Shown: piece by piece, positions 16,984 through 25,400 of the stretch
Layout: each line of letters starts with the position of its first letter
Numbering within the stretch: position 1 is the stretch's first letter
Source of the DNA: Cuneatibacter sp. NSJ-177
Lineage (GTDB): Bacteria; Bacillota; Clostridia; Lachnospirales; Lachnospiraceae
Assembly: GCF_022867805.1 (NCBI RefSeq)
Contig: NZ_JALIFO010000004.1
Coordinates: 1-64,000, forward strand
Reading direction: 5' to 3'
DNA: 64,000 nt
Notes under the pieces: generated by a model
What the model saw: only the letters and a program-made list of their open reading frames with translations
Databases searched by the model: none
What the model was told of the DNA's origin: nothing
Translations under genes and position numbers: made by a program

Positions 16984-18237
16984 CTACTCTCTCCGCAATG
17001 CCTCAATCGGATTCAGGTTGGACGCCTTCACCGCAGGGATCAGGCCAAAGATCAGCCCAATGACCATGGAGAACGCCACCGCGATGATTGTGGCCGGGGC
17101 GCTGATTGCGACCGGGGTTCCCGCCACGCCGGAGACCACTTTCGCCATCACGATCCCGGCTCCGACGCCGACCAGGCCGCCCAGGCTGGTAAGAACCGCC
17201 GCCTCCGTCAAAAACTGGATCAAAATACGGCTCTTCCTTGCTCCGATGGCCTTTTTCAAGCCAATCTCGCTGGTCCGCTCCGTCACCGACACCAGCATGA
17301 TGTTCATGACGCCGATTCCGCCGACCAGAAGAGAGATGCTGGCGATCCAGATCAACTGCTGGTTCGTCGAAGTACTCAGCTCCTGGAGCTGCTTCGCCTG
17401 CTCTAGAAGATCCTCGCTCTTATAGCTCATCTTCAAATCACTGGAAGCGCTCAGCTTTTCCGTCAGGATATCCGCCGCTTTCTTCCCGGCATTAGTCATC
17501 GCGTCCGTCCCGGATGCCTTTAGGGCTACCGTCTGCGGCTCGTCATACTGGAAAACAATCGGCCAGGTGGTTCCAGGGATGAACACAGATCCGCTGGAAT
17601 TGTTCATATACAGATTGTAATCGCTGGGATCATTGATCACCGGTTCAAACTGGGAACTCTGATCCGCCATGCCGACGACCAGATAAGGCTCTCCGCTGAT
17701 CTCCAGCGTCTTTCCTACCGGATTATCCCCGGAAAACAAGGTGGTCATTGCCTTGCGGTCCACAATCGCCACTTTTCGGAACGAGGTAAAATCGTCCTCG
17801 GTAAAGTTTCTGCCCACCTGGACATAGTAGCCGTAGACATCGAAGTAATCCGTGTCGATGCCAAGCAGGGTACCGGTGAACGCCTGATTCTTATGAAATA
17901 CGTTTCCGGCATAATTTCTGGAAGTGTAAAGGGAAGCCTTCTCCACTTCCTCCAATGCTTCCAGCTCTTCCTTCGTTTCCTGGCTGATCGGGTTGACGCC
18001 TTCCGGCACGGTATTGTAGGAGACGTCAAAAATGCCGTCCCCCTGATAAAGCTGCACCTTCACCGCATTGGTTCCGGCGCCAATCAGATTCTGTTTGATC
18101 TGATCGTTGGTCCCCTTGATCGTGGACACGATGGAAATAATCGATGCAATTCCAATGATGATGCCCAGCATCGTCAGAAAGGAACGCAGCTTGTGGCCCC
18201 AGATTCCCTGGAAAGCCAGTGATATATTTTCTAACAT
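16984..18237 (-). CDS. MacB-type ABC transporter permease (FtsX fold)
   Basis: 417 residues. Four membrane helices in the MacB layout: one near the N-terminus after HKLRSFLTMLGIIIGIASII, a large periplasm-type extracellular MacB domain (residues ~45-290), then three helices with the motifs GVMNIMLVSVTERTSEIGLKKAIGAR and AVKASNLNPIEALR. It acts with the ATPase at 20132-20824 as a mechanotransmitting exporter of peptides or other amphiphiles. Last gene of the operon. Confidence 0.88.
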   Translation of the reverse strand: MLENISLAFQGIWGHKLRSFLTMLGIIIGIASIISIVSTIKGTNDQIKQNLIGAGTNAVKVQLYQGDGIFDVSYNTVPEGVNPISQETKEELEALEEVEKASLYTSRNYAGNVFHKNQAFTGTLLGIDTDYFDVYGYYVQVGRNFTEDDFTSFRKVAIVDRKAMTTLFSGDNPVGKTLEISGEPYLVVGMADQSSQFEPVINDPSDYNLYMNNSSGSVFIPGTTWPIVFQYDEPQTVALKASGTDAMTNAGKKAADILTEKLSASSDLKMSYKSEDLLEQAKQLQELSTSTNQQLIWIASISLLVGGIGVMNIMLVSVTERTSEIGLKKAIGARKSRILIQFLTEAAVLTSLGGLVGVGAGIVMAKVVSGVAGTPVAISAPATIIAVAFSMVIGLIFGLIPAVKASNLNPIEALRRE

Positions 18238-18252
18238 GCGTTTCCCCCCTTC

Positions 18253-20139
18253 CTAACGGTACATGCTCTTATAGAATTCGTCCAGATTCCCGGCCTTGGT
18301 GGGGCAGCCTTCCTTCACTTCCTTGCCGTAAGGAAACGCCACCTTATCCTCTGCGCTGAGTCCGGATCGGATTTCCGTGTAAGAGCCGTACAGAGACTTT
18401 CCGGTTACCACTTCGCGCCGCTCCAGCAAGCCGTCTTTTCCGGCCACGTAGACATAGCTCTGGCCGTCCTCGCTGCGCACAAACATATTTTGCAGGTACA
18501 GCGAACTACTTCCGCTCTCGTCCGTCTGCGGCGTATAGGTGATGTCCAGATAATCCCCTTCTTCAAAAGAGGATGATTCTCCATCGATGAAAATGGTAAA
18601 CGGATAGTAGGACACATTGGTGTTTCCGTTTCCATAGTTATTGCCGTAGAGAACCGGCATATCGGAAATCTCCTGAATGGTCCCCTCGGCCGACTCGCCA
18701 GACATCCAGGACATCACGTTCACGGTTTGGCCGACCTTTACGGTCTCCAGTTCCAGCTCGCTCAGCGTTCCCTGGACATAGTAGCCGCCTCCGCCGGAAA
18801 CCGTCACCAGCGGCTTGTGGTCCACCGCCGCGGTCTCGGAGTCCCCGACAGTTTTCACCACGCCGTCCACTTGCGCATAGACCACGCCGTCGTTCAATTC
18901 TTTCTCCAGCTTATCGTATTCCACCTGCGCCACCCGGATGTTCAGGTTGATATCCCGGATCTCCATCTCCTTATCGGATTTCATCTTGGCGATCTCCGAA
19001 GCGGTATAGGACGGGCCGGACGGGCCAACGCTGCCTCCGCCGGGAACATCGCCACCTGGATTGTCCGGATTATCGGGATCTACCGGAGTCAGCATCAAAT
19101 CCAATTCGGGGCCTGCCACCCACATCACTTGGCTGATATACTGTCCATTTTGATTGGTAAATCTCATTTCCCAAGTCCCAACAGGATCACCATCTATGCT
19201 ATCATTTTGTCGATACATAAAATCAACATATACTTCTGTTTTTCCTGTCAAAAGCTGAGAAATAAAAGCATTATCAAATGGAATATTTACATTCCACAAA
19301 TACAGATAAGGCTGCTCTTTGGTACCTTCTCCACGAATCAACTGGGCCACAGGAACTTCCGGATCCGTGGGCTCCTCCTTATCCGGCGTGTTTCCATCGT
19401 CGGGTGTATTCCCATCGTCCGGCGTGTTCCCATCATCCGGCGTATTCCCATCATCCGGCGTATTCCCATCATTCGGTGTATTCCCATCATCCGGTGTGTT
19501 CCCATCATCCGGCGTATTCCCTCCATCCGGTGTGTTCCCATCATCCGGTGTGTTCCCTCCGATTGGTATATCAACCGCCGCCATCCGTTTCACCCTGTTT
19601 GCCGCCGTCTCCCCGAAATCCAGATTTCCAACCAATGCGATTCCGCCTTTTCCCAGCTTGGCGGACGTCTTCGTCAAACCGCCGAGGCCGGAGGAGCCGC
19701 CGCTCACCAGGTCGTCCTCATCCACCGGCACTCCAGCGCGGTATTTTTGTATTTTCTTTAAATCTTTCTGCGCTTTCTCCAGCGAAAGCTTCAGCTTTTC
19801 AATCTCAAGGCGCTTCGTCTCCAGGGATAAACTGGAAAGGGTGGTGTCGTAAGCCAAAAGGGGATCCCCTGTCTTGACCTCCTGCCCTTCCTGCACATAG
19901 ATTTCCTTGATGATCTGCGTCGTGCTGATATACACGTTCTGCATTTTATCCGTCGAGACACTGCCGTAGGTCTGGGACTGGTCGCCCCAATATTCGGTCA
20001 TCCCTACGTCCGTGATGGAAAATACCCCGATGGGATCTTTTTTCTGGTTTTTGGCAAGATAAACCCCACCGGCCGCTAAGCCTCCGACCAGCGCAACCAC
20101 CAGGCATCCGATCAAAACCCGTTTTCCTACTTTATTCAT
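18253..20139 (-). CDS. Membrane fusion protein with repeat linker and inserted domain
   Basis: 628 residues. N-terminal membrane helix (about 9-30), a lipoyl/barrel half (NVYISTTQIIKEIYVQEGQEVKTGDPLLAYD) and start of the helical hairpin. Then a ~260-residue insertion: ten six-residue units of the type GNTPDD (about residues 195-254), a beta-rich domain with Trp residues, and a Gly/Pro-rich linker. After it the second hairpin helix, second barrel half (GVVKTVGDSETAAVDHKPLVTV) and MacA-like C-terminal domains. The ATG at 20139 has AGGAGG; it overlaps the ATPase gene by 8 bp. Should connect the exporter to the outside or sense the cell wall. The insert is not recognised. Confidence 0.82.
   Translation of the reverse strand: MNKVGKRVLIGCLVVALVGGLAAGGVYLAKNQKKDPIGVFSITDVGMTEYWGDQSQTYGSVSTDKMQNVYISTTQIIKEIYVQEGQEVKTGDPLLAYDTTLSSLSLETKRLEIEKLKLSLEKAQKDLKKIQKYRAGVPVDEDDLVSGGSSGLGGLTKTSAKLGKGGIALVGNLDFGETAANRVKRMAAVDIPIGGNTPDDGNTPDGGNTPDDGNTPDDGNTPNDGNTPDDGNTPDDGNTPDDGNTPDDGNTPDKEEPTDPEVPVAQLIRGEGTKEQPYLYLWNVNIPFDNAFISQLLTGKTEVYVDFMYRQNDSIDGDPVGTWEMRFTNQNGQYISQVMWVAGPELDLMLTPVDPDNPDNPGGDVPGGGSVGPSGPSYTASEIAKMKSDKEMEIRDINLNIRVAQVEYDKLEKELNDGVVYAQVDGVVKTVGDSETAAVDHKPLVTVSGGGGYYVQGTLSELELETVKVGQTVNVMSWMSGESAEGTIQEISDMPVLYGNNYGNGNTNVSYYPFTIFIDGESSSFEEGDYLDITYTPQTDESGSSSLYLQNMFVRSEDGQSYVYVAGKDGLLERREVVTGKSLYGSYTEIRSGLSAEDKVAFPYGKEVKEGCPTKAGNLDEFYKSMYR
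19378..19557 (-). repeat. Ten 18-bp tandem repeats coding GNTPDD units
   Basis: Exact 18-bp periodicity across 180 bp, in frame with the membrane fusion protein. Eight units are nearly identical at the protein level; variants end DG, ND and DK. Synonymous changes (ccatcatcc or ccatcgtcc) show the array is not brand new. Confidence 0.92.
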
Positions 20140-20824
20140 CGGAGCCTCCTTTCCGGCTGCCATTTTGAAGTACGCCATCCCGGATATGATACAGGGTTCT
20201 CGCATAGTCTGCGATTTCCTGTTCATGGGTAATCATGACAATGGTCGCCCCTTCGTCATTCAAACGCTGAAACAGCTCCATAACCTGTTCGCCGGACTTG
20301 GAATCCAACGCGCCGGTAGGCTCATCCGCCAGCAGCAGCTTCGGGTTTCCCACAATGGCGCGGGCGATGGCAACCCTCTGGCACTGTCCGCCGGAGAGCT
20401 GATTCGGCCGGAAATCCAGACGGTCCCCCAGCCCCACCTTTTCCAGCGCGGCCTTCGCCCTCTCCCGGCGCTCCGATTTGTTCACGCCGCCGTAGAGAAG
20501 AGGCAGTGCCACATTATCCAGCGCGCTCAGCTTCGGCAGAAGATTAAACTGCTGGAACACAAAGCCAATACTCTGGTTCCGGATTTCGGCCATCTTATTT
20601 TCGCCTGCCTTGGAGATGTCTTCGCCCATCAGCAGGTAGCTGCCCTTGGTCGGCACATCCAGACATCCAATCAAGTTCATCAGAGTCGTCTTGCCGGAAC
20701 CGGAAGGCCCCATGATCGCAATATAGTCGCCTTCTTCCACGGATAAATTGATGTCCTTCAGGACAGAGACCACCATTTTCCCCTGCAAATAATCCTTATA
20801 GATTCCCTTCAGCTCTAATATCAT
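20132..20824 (-). CDS. MacB/LolD-type ABC transporter ATPase
   Basis: 230 residues. Walker A GPSGSGKTT, Q-loop FVFQQFNLLP, signature LSGGQCQR, Walker B LLLADEPTGALD, switch His ITHE; all as in LolD/MacB ATPases. The start overlaps the stop of the upstream fusion-protein gene (ATGA). Confidence 0.92.
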   Translation of the reverse strand: MILELKGIYKDYLQGKMVVSVLKDINLSVEEGDYIAIMGPSGSGKTTLMNLIGCLDVPTKGSYLLMGEDISKAGENKMAEIRNQSIGFVFQQFNLLPKLSALDNVALPLLYGGVNKSERRERAKAALEKVGLGDRLDFRPNQLSGGQCQRVAIARAIVGNPKLLLADEPTGALDSKSGEQVMELFQRLNDEGATIVMITHEQEIADYARTLYHIRDGVLQNGSRKGGSDE

Positions 20825-22236
20825 ACGCCGGCCTCCGTTCCTCCTTCTCCCGCAGGAGTCGCCGCTTCCGGTTCGCCGCCGTCCTCAGAGGGCAGCATTT
20901 CTCCGCCTTCTTCACCGGCCGCTCCTTCATCCGAACCTTCCAGATTCAGATCCGCTCCGCCATCCTGCAAATCTCCTTCCAGGCCGTCGCCGCCGGGCAG
21001 AGGCTCCGCCGCTCCGCCGCCTTCCATGCCGGATGCTGCGCCCGCGTCTCCGCCGTTCATCCCGCCGCCGAAGGAGCCATCGTCATATTTCGTGACGCTC
21101 AAACCTTCCTTTAAGTTATCCGCGGGAATCGCGATATAATCCTGAGCCGTCAGACCTTCGGTGATCTGGAATTCATCTGCTGCGTCGTCCCGCATCCCCA
21201 GCGTGACTTTGCGTTTTTCTAATTTGTCTTTCTCGTTTGCCGCCCAGACATAAGCGTTGTCGCCATCCTGGACAATATAATAGGAAGAAAGCCAGATCCC
21301 TTCTTTCTTATCTTCCTGTCCGACATCCAATTCTATGTAGATATGCTGTCCCAGCATCAGGCCGTCCCCGTTCTCCAGGGTAATATAGAACGGATATTTG
21401 GAAGACTGGGTCATCTCCCCGCCTCCGCTGCTGGACATGACATATCCATTATTGTTGTCGTTTCCGCTTTCCGCCGCATCGAGATCCACTTTCTCAATCA
21501 CACCGTTCCATGTCTGGCTCTCATCCACGCGGGAGCGCAGGATCACCGGGCTTCCCACCGGGAGCTGGCCCACGTTCTGCTCATTGATCGTCCCTTTTAC
21601 CCGGTAATTCCCGGTCTGCATCACGACCATATAAGGCAGCGGATTTCCATAATTATCATACCCGTTCTCATTGATGCTCTGGACCACTCCGTCGATGGTC
21701 GATGTCACCTCGGCATTTTCCAGGGATTTTTCCAGACGCTCAATCTCGATCTTTTTGGCGTTGATATTGTACTCCGCCTGTTTGATCTCCGCCTGCACCG
21801 ACTGAATCTCAATCGTGTAGGAGAGTTTTTCCGAAGAAGCGGCTTTCTTTTTTTCTTTCTCCAGCTCCTCGACCTGCTTCTCCATGGTCGTGATGCTGTT
21901 TTCCAGTTTTTCCAGCTCCAGCTTTGCCTGGTCGATGCTCAGGCTGATCTCGTCACTGTCATAGGCAAACAATTTCTGCCCTTCCTTGACCTCATCTCCT
22001 GCCTGAACAAAGACCTCTTTGATGGTCTTATTTTCTTCCTTTTTCAGTTCCAATGTCTCCTGGGAGACAACCTTGCCCGCATACCGGTTCTGCAGTCCCC
22101 CGCCAAGTCCGGCCAAAATCGACACAGACTGTACAGGCACTGCTTCTCCGCTTTCTTCCGCATTGCCGGAACAGCCACTGGCCGCCATCATACACGCCAC
22201 CGCAAAACAGAGAATTTTTCCCAATCTCTTTTTCAT
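20821..22236 (-). CDS. Lipoprotein membrane fusion protein with acidic Gly-rich tail
   Basis: 471 residues. Signal peptide with lipobox ASGC; barrel half EVFVQAGDEVKEGQKLFAYD; long coiled-coil hairpin (about residues 95-175) rich in Glu/Lys; second barrel half VTSTIDGVVQSINENG; beta-barrel and membrane-proximal domains. The last ~75 residues are low complexity, rich in Gly, Glu, Asp and Ala. First gene of the operon, so the exporter has two fusion proteins, this lipid-anchored one and the membrane-anchored one at 18253. Confidence 0.85.
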   Translation of the reverse strand: MKKRLGKILCFAVACMMAASGCSGNAEESGEAVPVQSVSILAGLGGGLQNRYAGKVVSQETLELKKEENKTIKEVFVQAGDEVKEGQKLFAYDSDEISLSIDQAKLELEKLENSITTMEKQVEELEKEKKKAASSEKLSYTIEIQSVQAEIKQAEYNINAKKIEIERLEKSLENAEVTSTIDGVVQSINENGYDNYGNPLPYMVVMQTGNYRVKGTINEQNVGQLPVGSPVILRSRVDESQTWNGVIEKVDLDAAESGNDNNNGYVMSSSGGGEMTQSSKYPFYITLENGDGLMLGQHIYIELDVGQEDKKEGIWLSSYYIVQDGDNAYVWAANEKDKLEKRKVTLGMRDDAADEFQITEGLTAQDYIAIPADNLKEGLSVTKYDDGSFGGGMNGGDAGAASGMEGGGAAEPLPGGDGLEGDLQDGGADLNLEGSDEGAAGEEGGEMLPSEDGGEPEAATPAGEGGTEAGV

Positions 22237-22303
22237 ATGATATTCTCCACTCCTTCTTTCCTGGCTTCGGGGATTTCGCCATTTTTATCAATTTTCTTTT
22301 TTT

Positions 22304-22332
22304 ATCATAACAGATAGCCTTCATATTATTAA
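22304..22332 (-). promoter_or_regulatory. Putative promoter and operator of the exporter operon
   Basis: Minus strand: TTAATA (22327-22332), 17-bp spacer, TATGAT (22304-22309). The -35 lies within an inverted repeat ATTAAG/CTTAAT (22328-22333 and 22343-22348), possibly a repressor site. Confidence 0.5.
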
Positions 22333-22370
22333 GAAAGAAATCCTTAATTTTTTCTGAAATAGGAACTTAC

Positions 22371-22386
22371 TCGATGGATCCATCGA
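22371..22386. repeat. Perfect 16-bp palindrome
   Basis: TCGATGGATCCATCGA is its own reverse complement. It lies between the 22414 gene stop and the exporter promoter, a plausible dimer-binding operator site. Confidence 0.6.
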
Positions 22387-22413
22387 AATGTTTCGACAAA
22401 AGCCGTCATCATT

Positions 22414-23475
22414 CTACTCCGACAGTGTGACGGTGATCTTTACCGGGTTGTGATCCGTATAGCGGAATCCTCCGTCAATGGTTTGAACCTGCTCCAGCTT
22501 CACATTCGGGGAGAGCAAAAAGCCATCCAAAACATAGTGCTGGGTCGCAGCATTCTTAGGATCATAGGGCTGGTTCAGCAGACGGCAAGTCGGTGTGGAG
22601 GGGTCATTGGCCAACTGCCAGCCTTCCCCGAAATCCGAAACTTCCACCAGCCCCGGTGAGAAGTTTTCCCGATCCTGCACCGGATAGAGAGAAGGATCAA
22701 TATTGGAAAACGTCTGATTGAAATCGCCGCCGGCAATGCAGTAATTTCCTTTTTCATACTCTGCATTCAGCAGCTCCGCCAACTGTCTCGTCTGCATTTC
22801 CCGCCCGGTTCCGTCGTCATAGGCGTCCAAATGCAGGTTGATCAGCACCAGTTCTTTCTCCGAGTCTTTCAGAGGAACCCGCTCCACCAGCAGACACCGC
22901 TTTAACTGGCAGACCCGGACCGGCCAGGTAAAAGAAGTCGGAAGCGCCACGCGTACGGCCGACTCCGCCGCATAAGGGTTGACTGTCAGGATGCCGGAAT
23001 GCACCCGGCCGATGGTTGGAAGGGGATACGGGACGTAGTCGCAGAGGAAATTACCGGCAAAGGCCGCCGCGCCTTTCAGTCCTTCCTGCAAATATTCGGA
23101 TTCATTGAATCCATAAGAACGCTTGGAATCAATATCTACTTCCTGTAAAAAGTAGATATCCCCCTCCGCTTCCTGGAGCATGCTCCGGATTCCTTCCATG
23201 TTGCGCTCCACGATCTGCCGGGATTCCACCCGCACGTCGCTTCCGCCGTCCATAAAAAAGTCGTGTTCCGCGTCCAATCCGCCGTAGCCGATATTGCAGG
23301 TAACCAAAGAAAGGGAATCCCCTGCCTTCAGCAGGGAATTCCCCGAACCCTTGATCTCCACAATTTCCTCGGCTTCCGGACGATATTCCCGCAGGCTCAG
23401 CCATGTCACCAGGGCGATAGCCAATACCAGAACGAGGCCAATCAGGCCGCCCAGAATCTTCAGAATTGTCTTCAT
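22414..23475 (-). CDS. Endonuclease/exonuclease/phosphatase family protein, membrane anchored
   Basis: 353 residues. One N-terminal membrane helix (about 5-27), then an EEP fold with the motifs LVTCNIGYGG, FLQEVD, NLHLDA, GGDFNQ and a C-terminal YTDHNPV, which supply the metal ligands and catalytic His/Asp. Substrate could be a nucleic acid, phospholipid or inositol phosphate; the external location argues against a DNA repair role. Starts 2 bp after the S1-domain gene with no good ribosome site of its own, so translation is probably coupled. Confidence 0.8.
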   Translation of the reverse strand: MKTILKILGGLIGLVLVLAIALVTWLSLREYRPEAEEIVEIKGSGNSLLKAGDSLSLVTCNIGYGGLDAEHDFFMDGGSDVRVESRQIVERNMEGIRSMLQEAEGDIYFLQEVDIDSKRSYGFNESEYLQEGLKGAAAFAGNFLCDYVPYPLPTIGRVHSGILTVNPYAAESAVRVALPTSFTWPVRVCQLKRCLLVERVPLKDSEKELVLINLHLDAYDDGTGREMQTRQLAELLNAEYEKGNYCIAGGDFNQTFSNIDPSLYPVQDRENFSPGLVEVSDFGEGWQLANDPSTPTCRLLNQPYDPKNAATQHYVLDGFLLSPNVKLEQVQTIDGGFRYTDHNPVKITVTLSE

Positions 23476-23476
23476 T

Positions 23477-24223
23477 TTATTTAATATCCAGCCCTGCCAG
23501 AAGATCCTTCAGACTTGTAGAAGCCTTTCCGGTCTCTTTATAATTGAACATTTCCTTGTCTTCTCTGGACTCGCGGGGCGCGCGGTCTTTTCTCTCTCTG
23601 GCCGGAGCTTCCTGCAACGCTTTGATGCTGAGGCTCAGCTTGCCGTCCTTCACCGCAATGATCTTTACCTGAACCTTCTCGCCCTTTTTCAGTACATCAG
23701 AGGGTTTTTCCACTCTCTTGTAGCTGATCTGGGAAACGTGCAGCAGGCCGGAAAGTCCGTTGTCGAGGTCGATAAAAGCGCCGTAATCCATCAGGGAATC
23801 CACGGTTCCTTCCAGAACCTGGCCTACCTCACAGGCAGCAAGCCTGGCGGCTTTCTCCTCTTTTTCTTTCTGACGGGCCACTTCCTTGGCGGAGAGAACC
23901 AGCTTCTTGTTCTCCTTGTCCGCGGTGATCACCATCACCTCCACGGTCTGGCCTTTATACTCTTCCAGATTCTCCACATAGCCGGCAGCCAGTTTGGATG
24001 CCGGGATAAAGGCGCGCACCTCGTCCACATAGGCAACCACGCCAGCCTTCACCACGCTGTCGATCTTAACCGGGAAAATGGTCTTTTCCTTCAACATCGT
24101 CTCAAATTTATCCCATACCGGATCGTCGTTGGGCGGGCCCTGCTTCAGAGATGCCTCCAGCTCTGCCGCATAGTCCTCCATCGTCTCCACCGGTGTTTCT
24201 TGAATCTTCATTTCTTCGCTCAT
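23477..24223 (-). CDS. S1-domain RNA-binding protein (ribosomal S1-like)
   Basis: 248 residues with two S1 domains (about 55-130 and 145-215; for example VLEGTVDSLMDYGAFIDLDNGLSGLLHVSQIS). Shorter than true ribosomal S1 and typical of clostridial S1-like proteins. The C-terminus ends in a charged region and KDLLAGLDIK. The ATG at 24223 has GGGAGGTTGTT upstream. Confidence 0.88.
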   Translation of the reverse strand: MSEEMKIQETPVETMEDYAAELEASLKQGPPNDDPVWDKFETMLKEKTIFPVKIDSVVKAGVVAYVDEVRAFIPASKLAAGYVENLEEYKGQTVEVMVITADKENKKLVLSAKEVARQKEKEEKAARLAACEVGQVLEGTVDSLMDYGAFIDLDNGLSGLLHVSQISYKRVEKPSDVLKKGEKVQVKIIAVKDGKLSLSIKALQEAPARERKDRAPRESREDKEMFNYKETGKASTSLKDLLAGLDIK

Positions 24224-24292
24224 AACAACCTCCCACAATCCTGTGTCTGCTTTTGCGGCGTCCGCCTTCCGGAAAAAACCGCTATTATAGAG

Positions 24293-24321
24293 ATTATAGC
24301 ATTTCCCTCCTCTTTATGCAA
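24293..24321 (-). promoter_or_regulatory. Promoter of the S1-domain gene
   Basis: Minus strand TTGCAT (24316-24321), 17-bp spacer ending TGC, TATAAT (24293-24298): good sigma-A promoter with extended -10. Confidence 0.75.
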
Positions 24322-24372
24322 ATGCTTTTTCAAATTTACATTCTTTTTCCCCAGGGTTTTTGTTAATTTTAT

Positions 24373-24402
24373 TTGACACGGCTTTTTCCTTTCTGTTATA
24401 CT
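24373..24402 (+). promoter_or_regulatory. Promoter of the PsiE-like gene
   Basis: TTGACA (24373-24378), 18-bp spacer, TATACT (24397-24402). It and the S1 promoter are divergent within the gene-free 24224-24551 stretch. The leader is about 140 nt and contains a small GGGGAAG/CTTCCCC hairpin. Confidence 0.75.
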
Positions 24403-24551
24403 GTTTTTATATTGAAAGAAATTCTTTTTATCTTGTTTGCTGCTGCCGTACATACTTTTTCGGTCACGGCGGTTTTCACAGTTACCATTATTTTTCTATA
24501 TCTGGGGGAAGAGCTGCTTCCCCGCATGTTTTCACTGGGAGGGTATGAAAC

Positions 24552-25049
24552 ATGGAAGGACATGAAAGAAACCGGCCACGCCGGCAGAAAATACAGAAGT
24601 CGTTATATGAAGTCACCTTTTTTCTGGAGCTGATCGTCGCCTGCTTTGTAATATTGCTGGTGGTCTACGCCCTGAGCCAGGTCTTTTTACAGTTTTTCCG
24701 GAACCCGTCCAGTTATGGCTTCATGCACTTTCTGGAAATCACTTTGGATATTGTCATCGGCATTGAATTTTTAAAGATGCTCTGCCGCCACAATATGGAC
24801 TCCGTGGTGGAAGTTCTGCTGTTCACCCTGGCCCGTCATATGATCATCGAGCCGACTACGATGCTGGAAAATCTGCTCTGTGTCGCCGGAGTCGCCTTGC
24901 TCTTTGTGGTCCGCAAATATCTATTCGTGGCAAAAATCGACAAAGACATCGACGAAAAAGATATCCCGGAAGAGCGGGATGTGTACGAGCACCACGACCC
25001 CAAGCCGCCGGCCGAAGATGACGGCACCGGGACTGGCGGAGCCGCATAA
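24552..25049 (+). CDS. PsiE-like small membrane protein
   Basis: 165 residues; four predicted membrane helices between residues 20 and 125, with HFLEITLDIVIGIEFLKML and RHMIIEPTTMLENLLCVAGVALLF matching the phosphate-starvation-inducible PsiE-like family, then an acidic soluble tail. GGGAGGG lies upstream of the ATG. Function in Firmicutes unknown. Confidence 0.7.
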   Translation: MEGHERNRPRRQKIQKSLYEVTFFLELIVACFVILLVVYALSQVFLQFFRNPSSYGFMHFLEITLDIVIGIEFLKMLCRHNMDSVVEVLLFTLARHMIIEPTTMLENLLCVAGVALLFVVRKYLFVAKIDKDIDEKDIPEERDVYEHHDPKPPAEDDGTGTGGAA

Positions 25050-25096
25050 GATAAGATATATTCATTCACAACACGCATCGGGATTGCTACTGATTT

Positions 25097-25306
25097 TCAT
25101 TCTTTTGTAAAGATACCGTTTTGCCTGATGCTTTTGTATAAAACGGGGATGCCGGAGTTTTCGGTATCCTCTGTACATATTCTGTTCCGCCATTTTTCTT
25201 CACCTTTATCCTTTGAGTAAAACAAAATAGCCACAATCAAAATCGCTAACATCATCAAGTTTATTCTGTCCATTTCTAGTTCTAGCCAAAGATGGTTTTC
25301 TAGCAT
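25097..25306 (-). CDS. Possible small single-pass membrane protein
   Basis: 69 codons with a hydrophobic helix (INLMMLAILIVAILFY) followed by a charged tail. A GGGAGG lies 13 bases before the ATG, farther than usual. It is beyond the sipL terminator and no family is recognised, so it may not be real. The rest of the 25050-25400 stretch holds only the terminator. Confidence 0.3.
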   Translation of the reverse strand: MLENHLWLELEMDRINLMMLAILIVAILFYSKDKGEEKWRNRICTEDTENSGIPVLYKSIRQNGIFTKE

Positions 25307-25333
25307 AAAACCAGCCGTCCTCCCTTTCATAAA

Positions 25334-25386
25334 ATAAAAAAGCGCGGCCGTCCGCAGATTTCTCCTCTGCTTCGCCGCGCTTTTTC
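25334..25386 (-). terminator. Terminator of the sipL operon
   Basis: AAAAAGCGCGGC pairs with GCCGCGCTTTTT, with an inner GCAGA/TCTGC stem; T-run on the minus strand, just after the stop at 25401. Confidence 0.85.
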
Positions 25387-25400
25387 CCCTCTTCCTACGG

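Noticed and set aside
18727-19877. Long plus-strand open frames opposite the membrane fusion protein
   Set aside because: They arise from the 18-bp repeat array being open in several frames; products are low-complexity repeats without start signals.
24419-24633. Hydrophobic reading frame starting TTG upstream of and overlapping the PsiE-like gene
   Set aside because: It encodes a plausible membrane helix but has no ribosome binding site and overlaps the start of the better-supported 24552 gene by 82 bp; more likely leader sequence.
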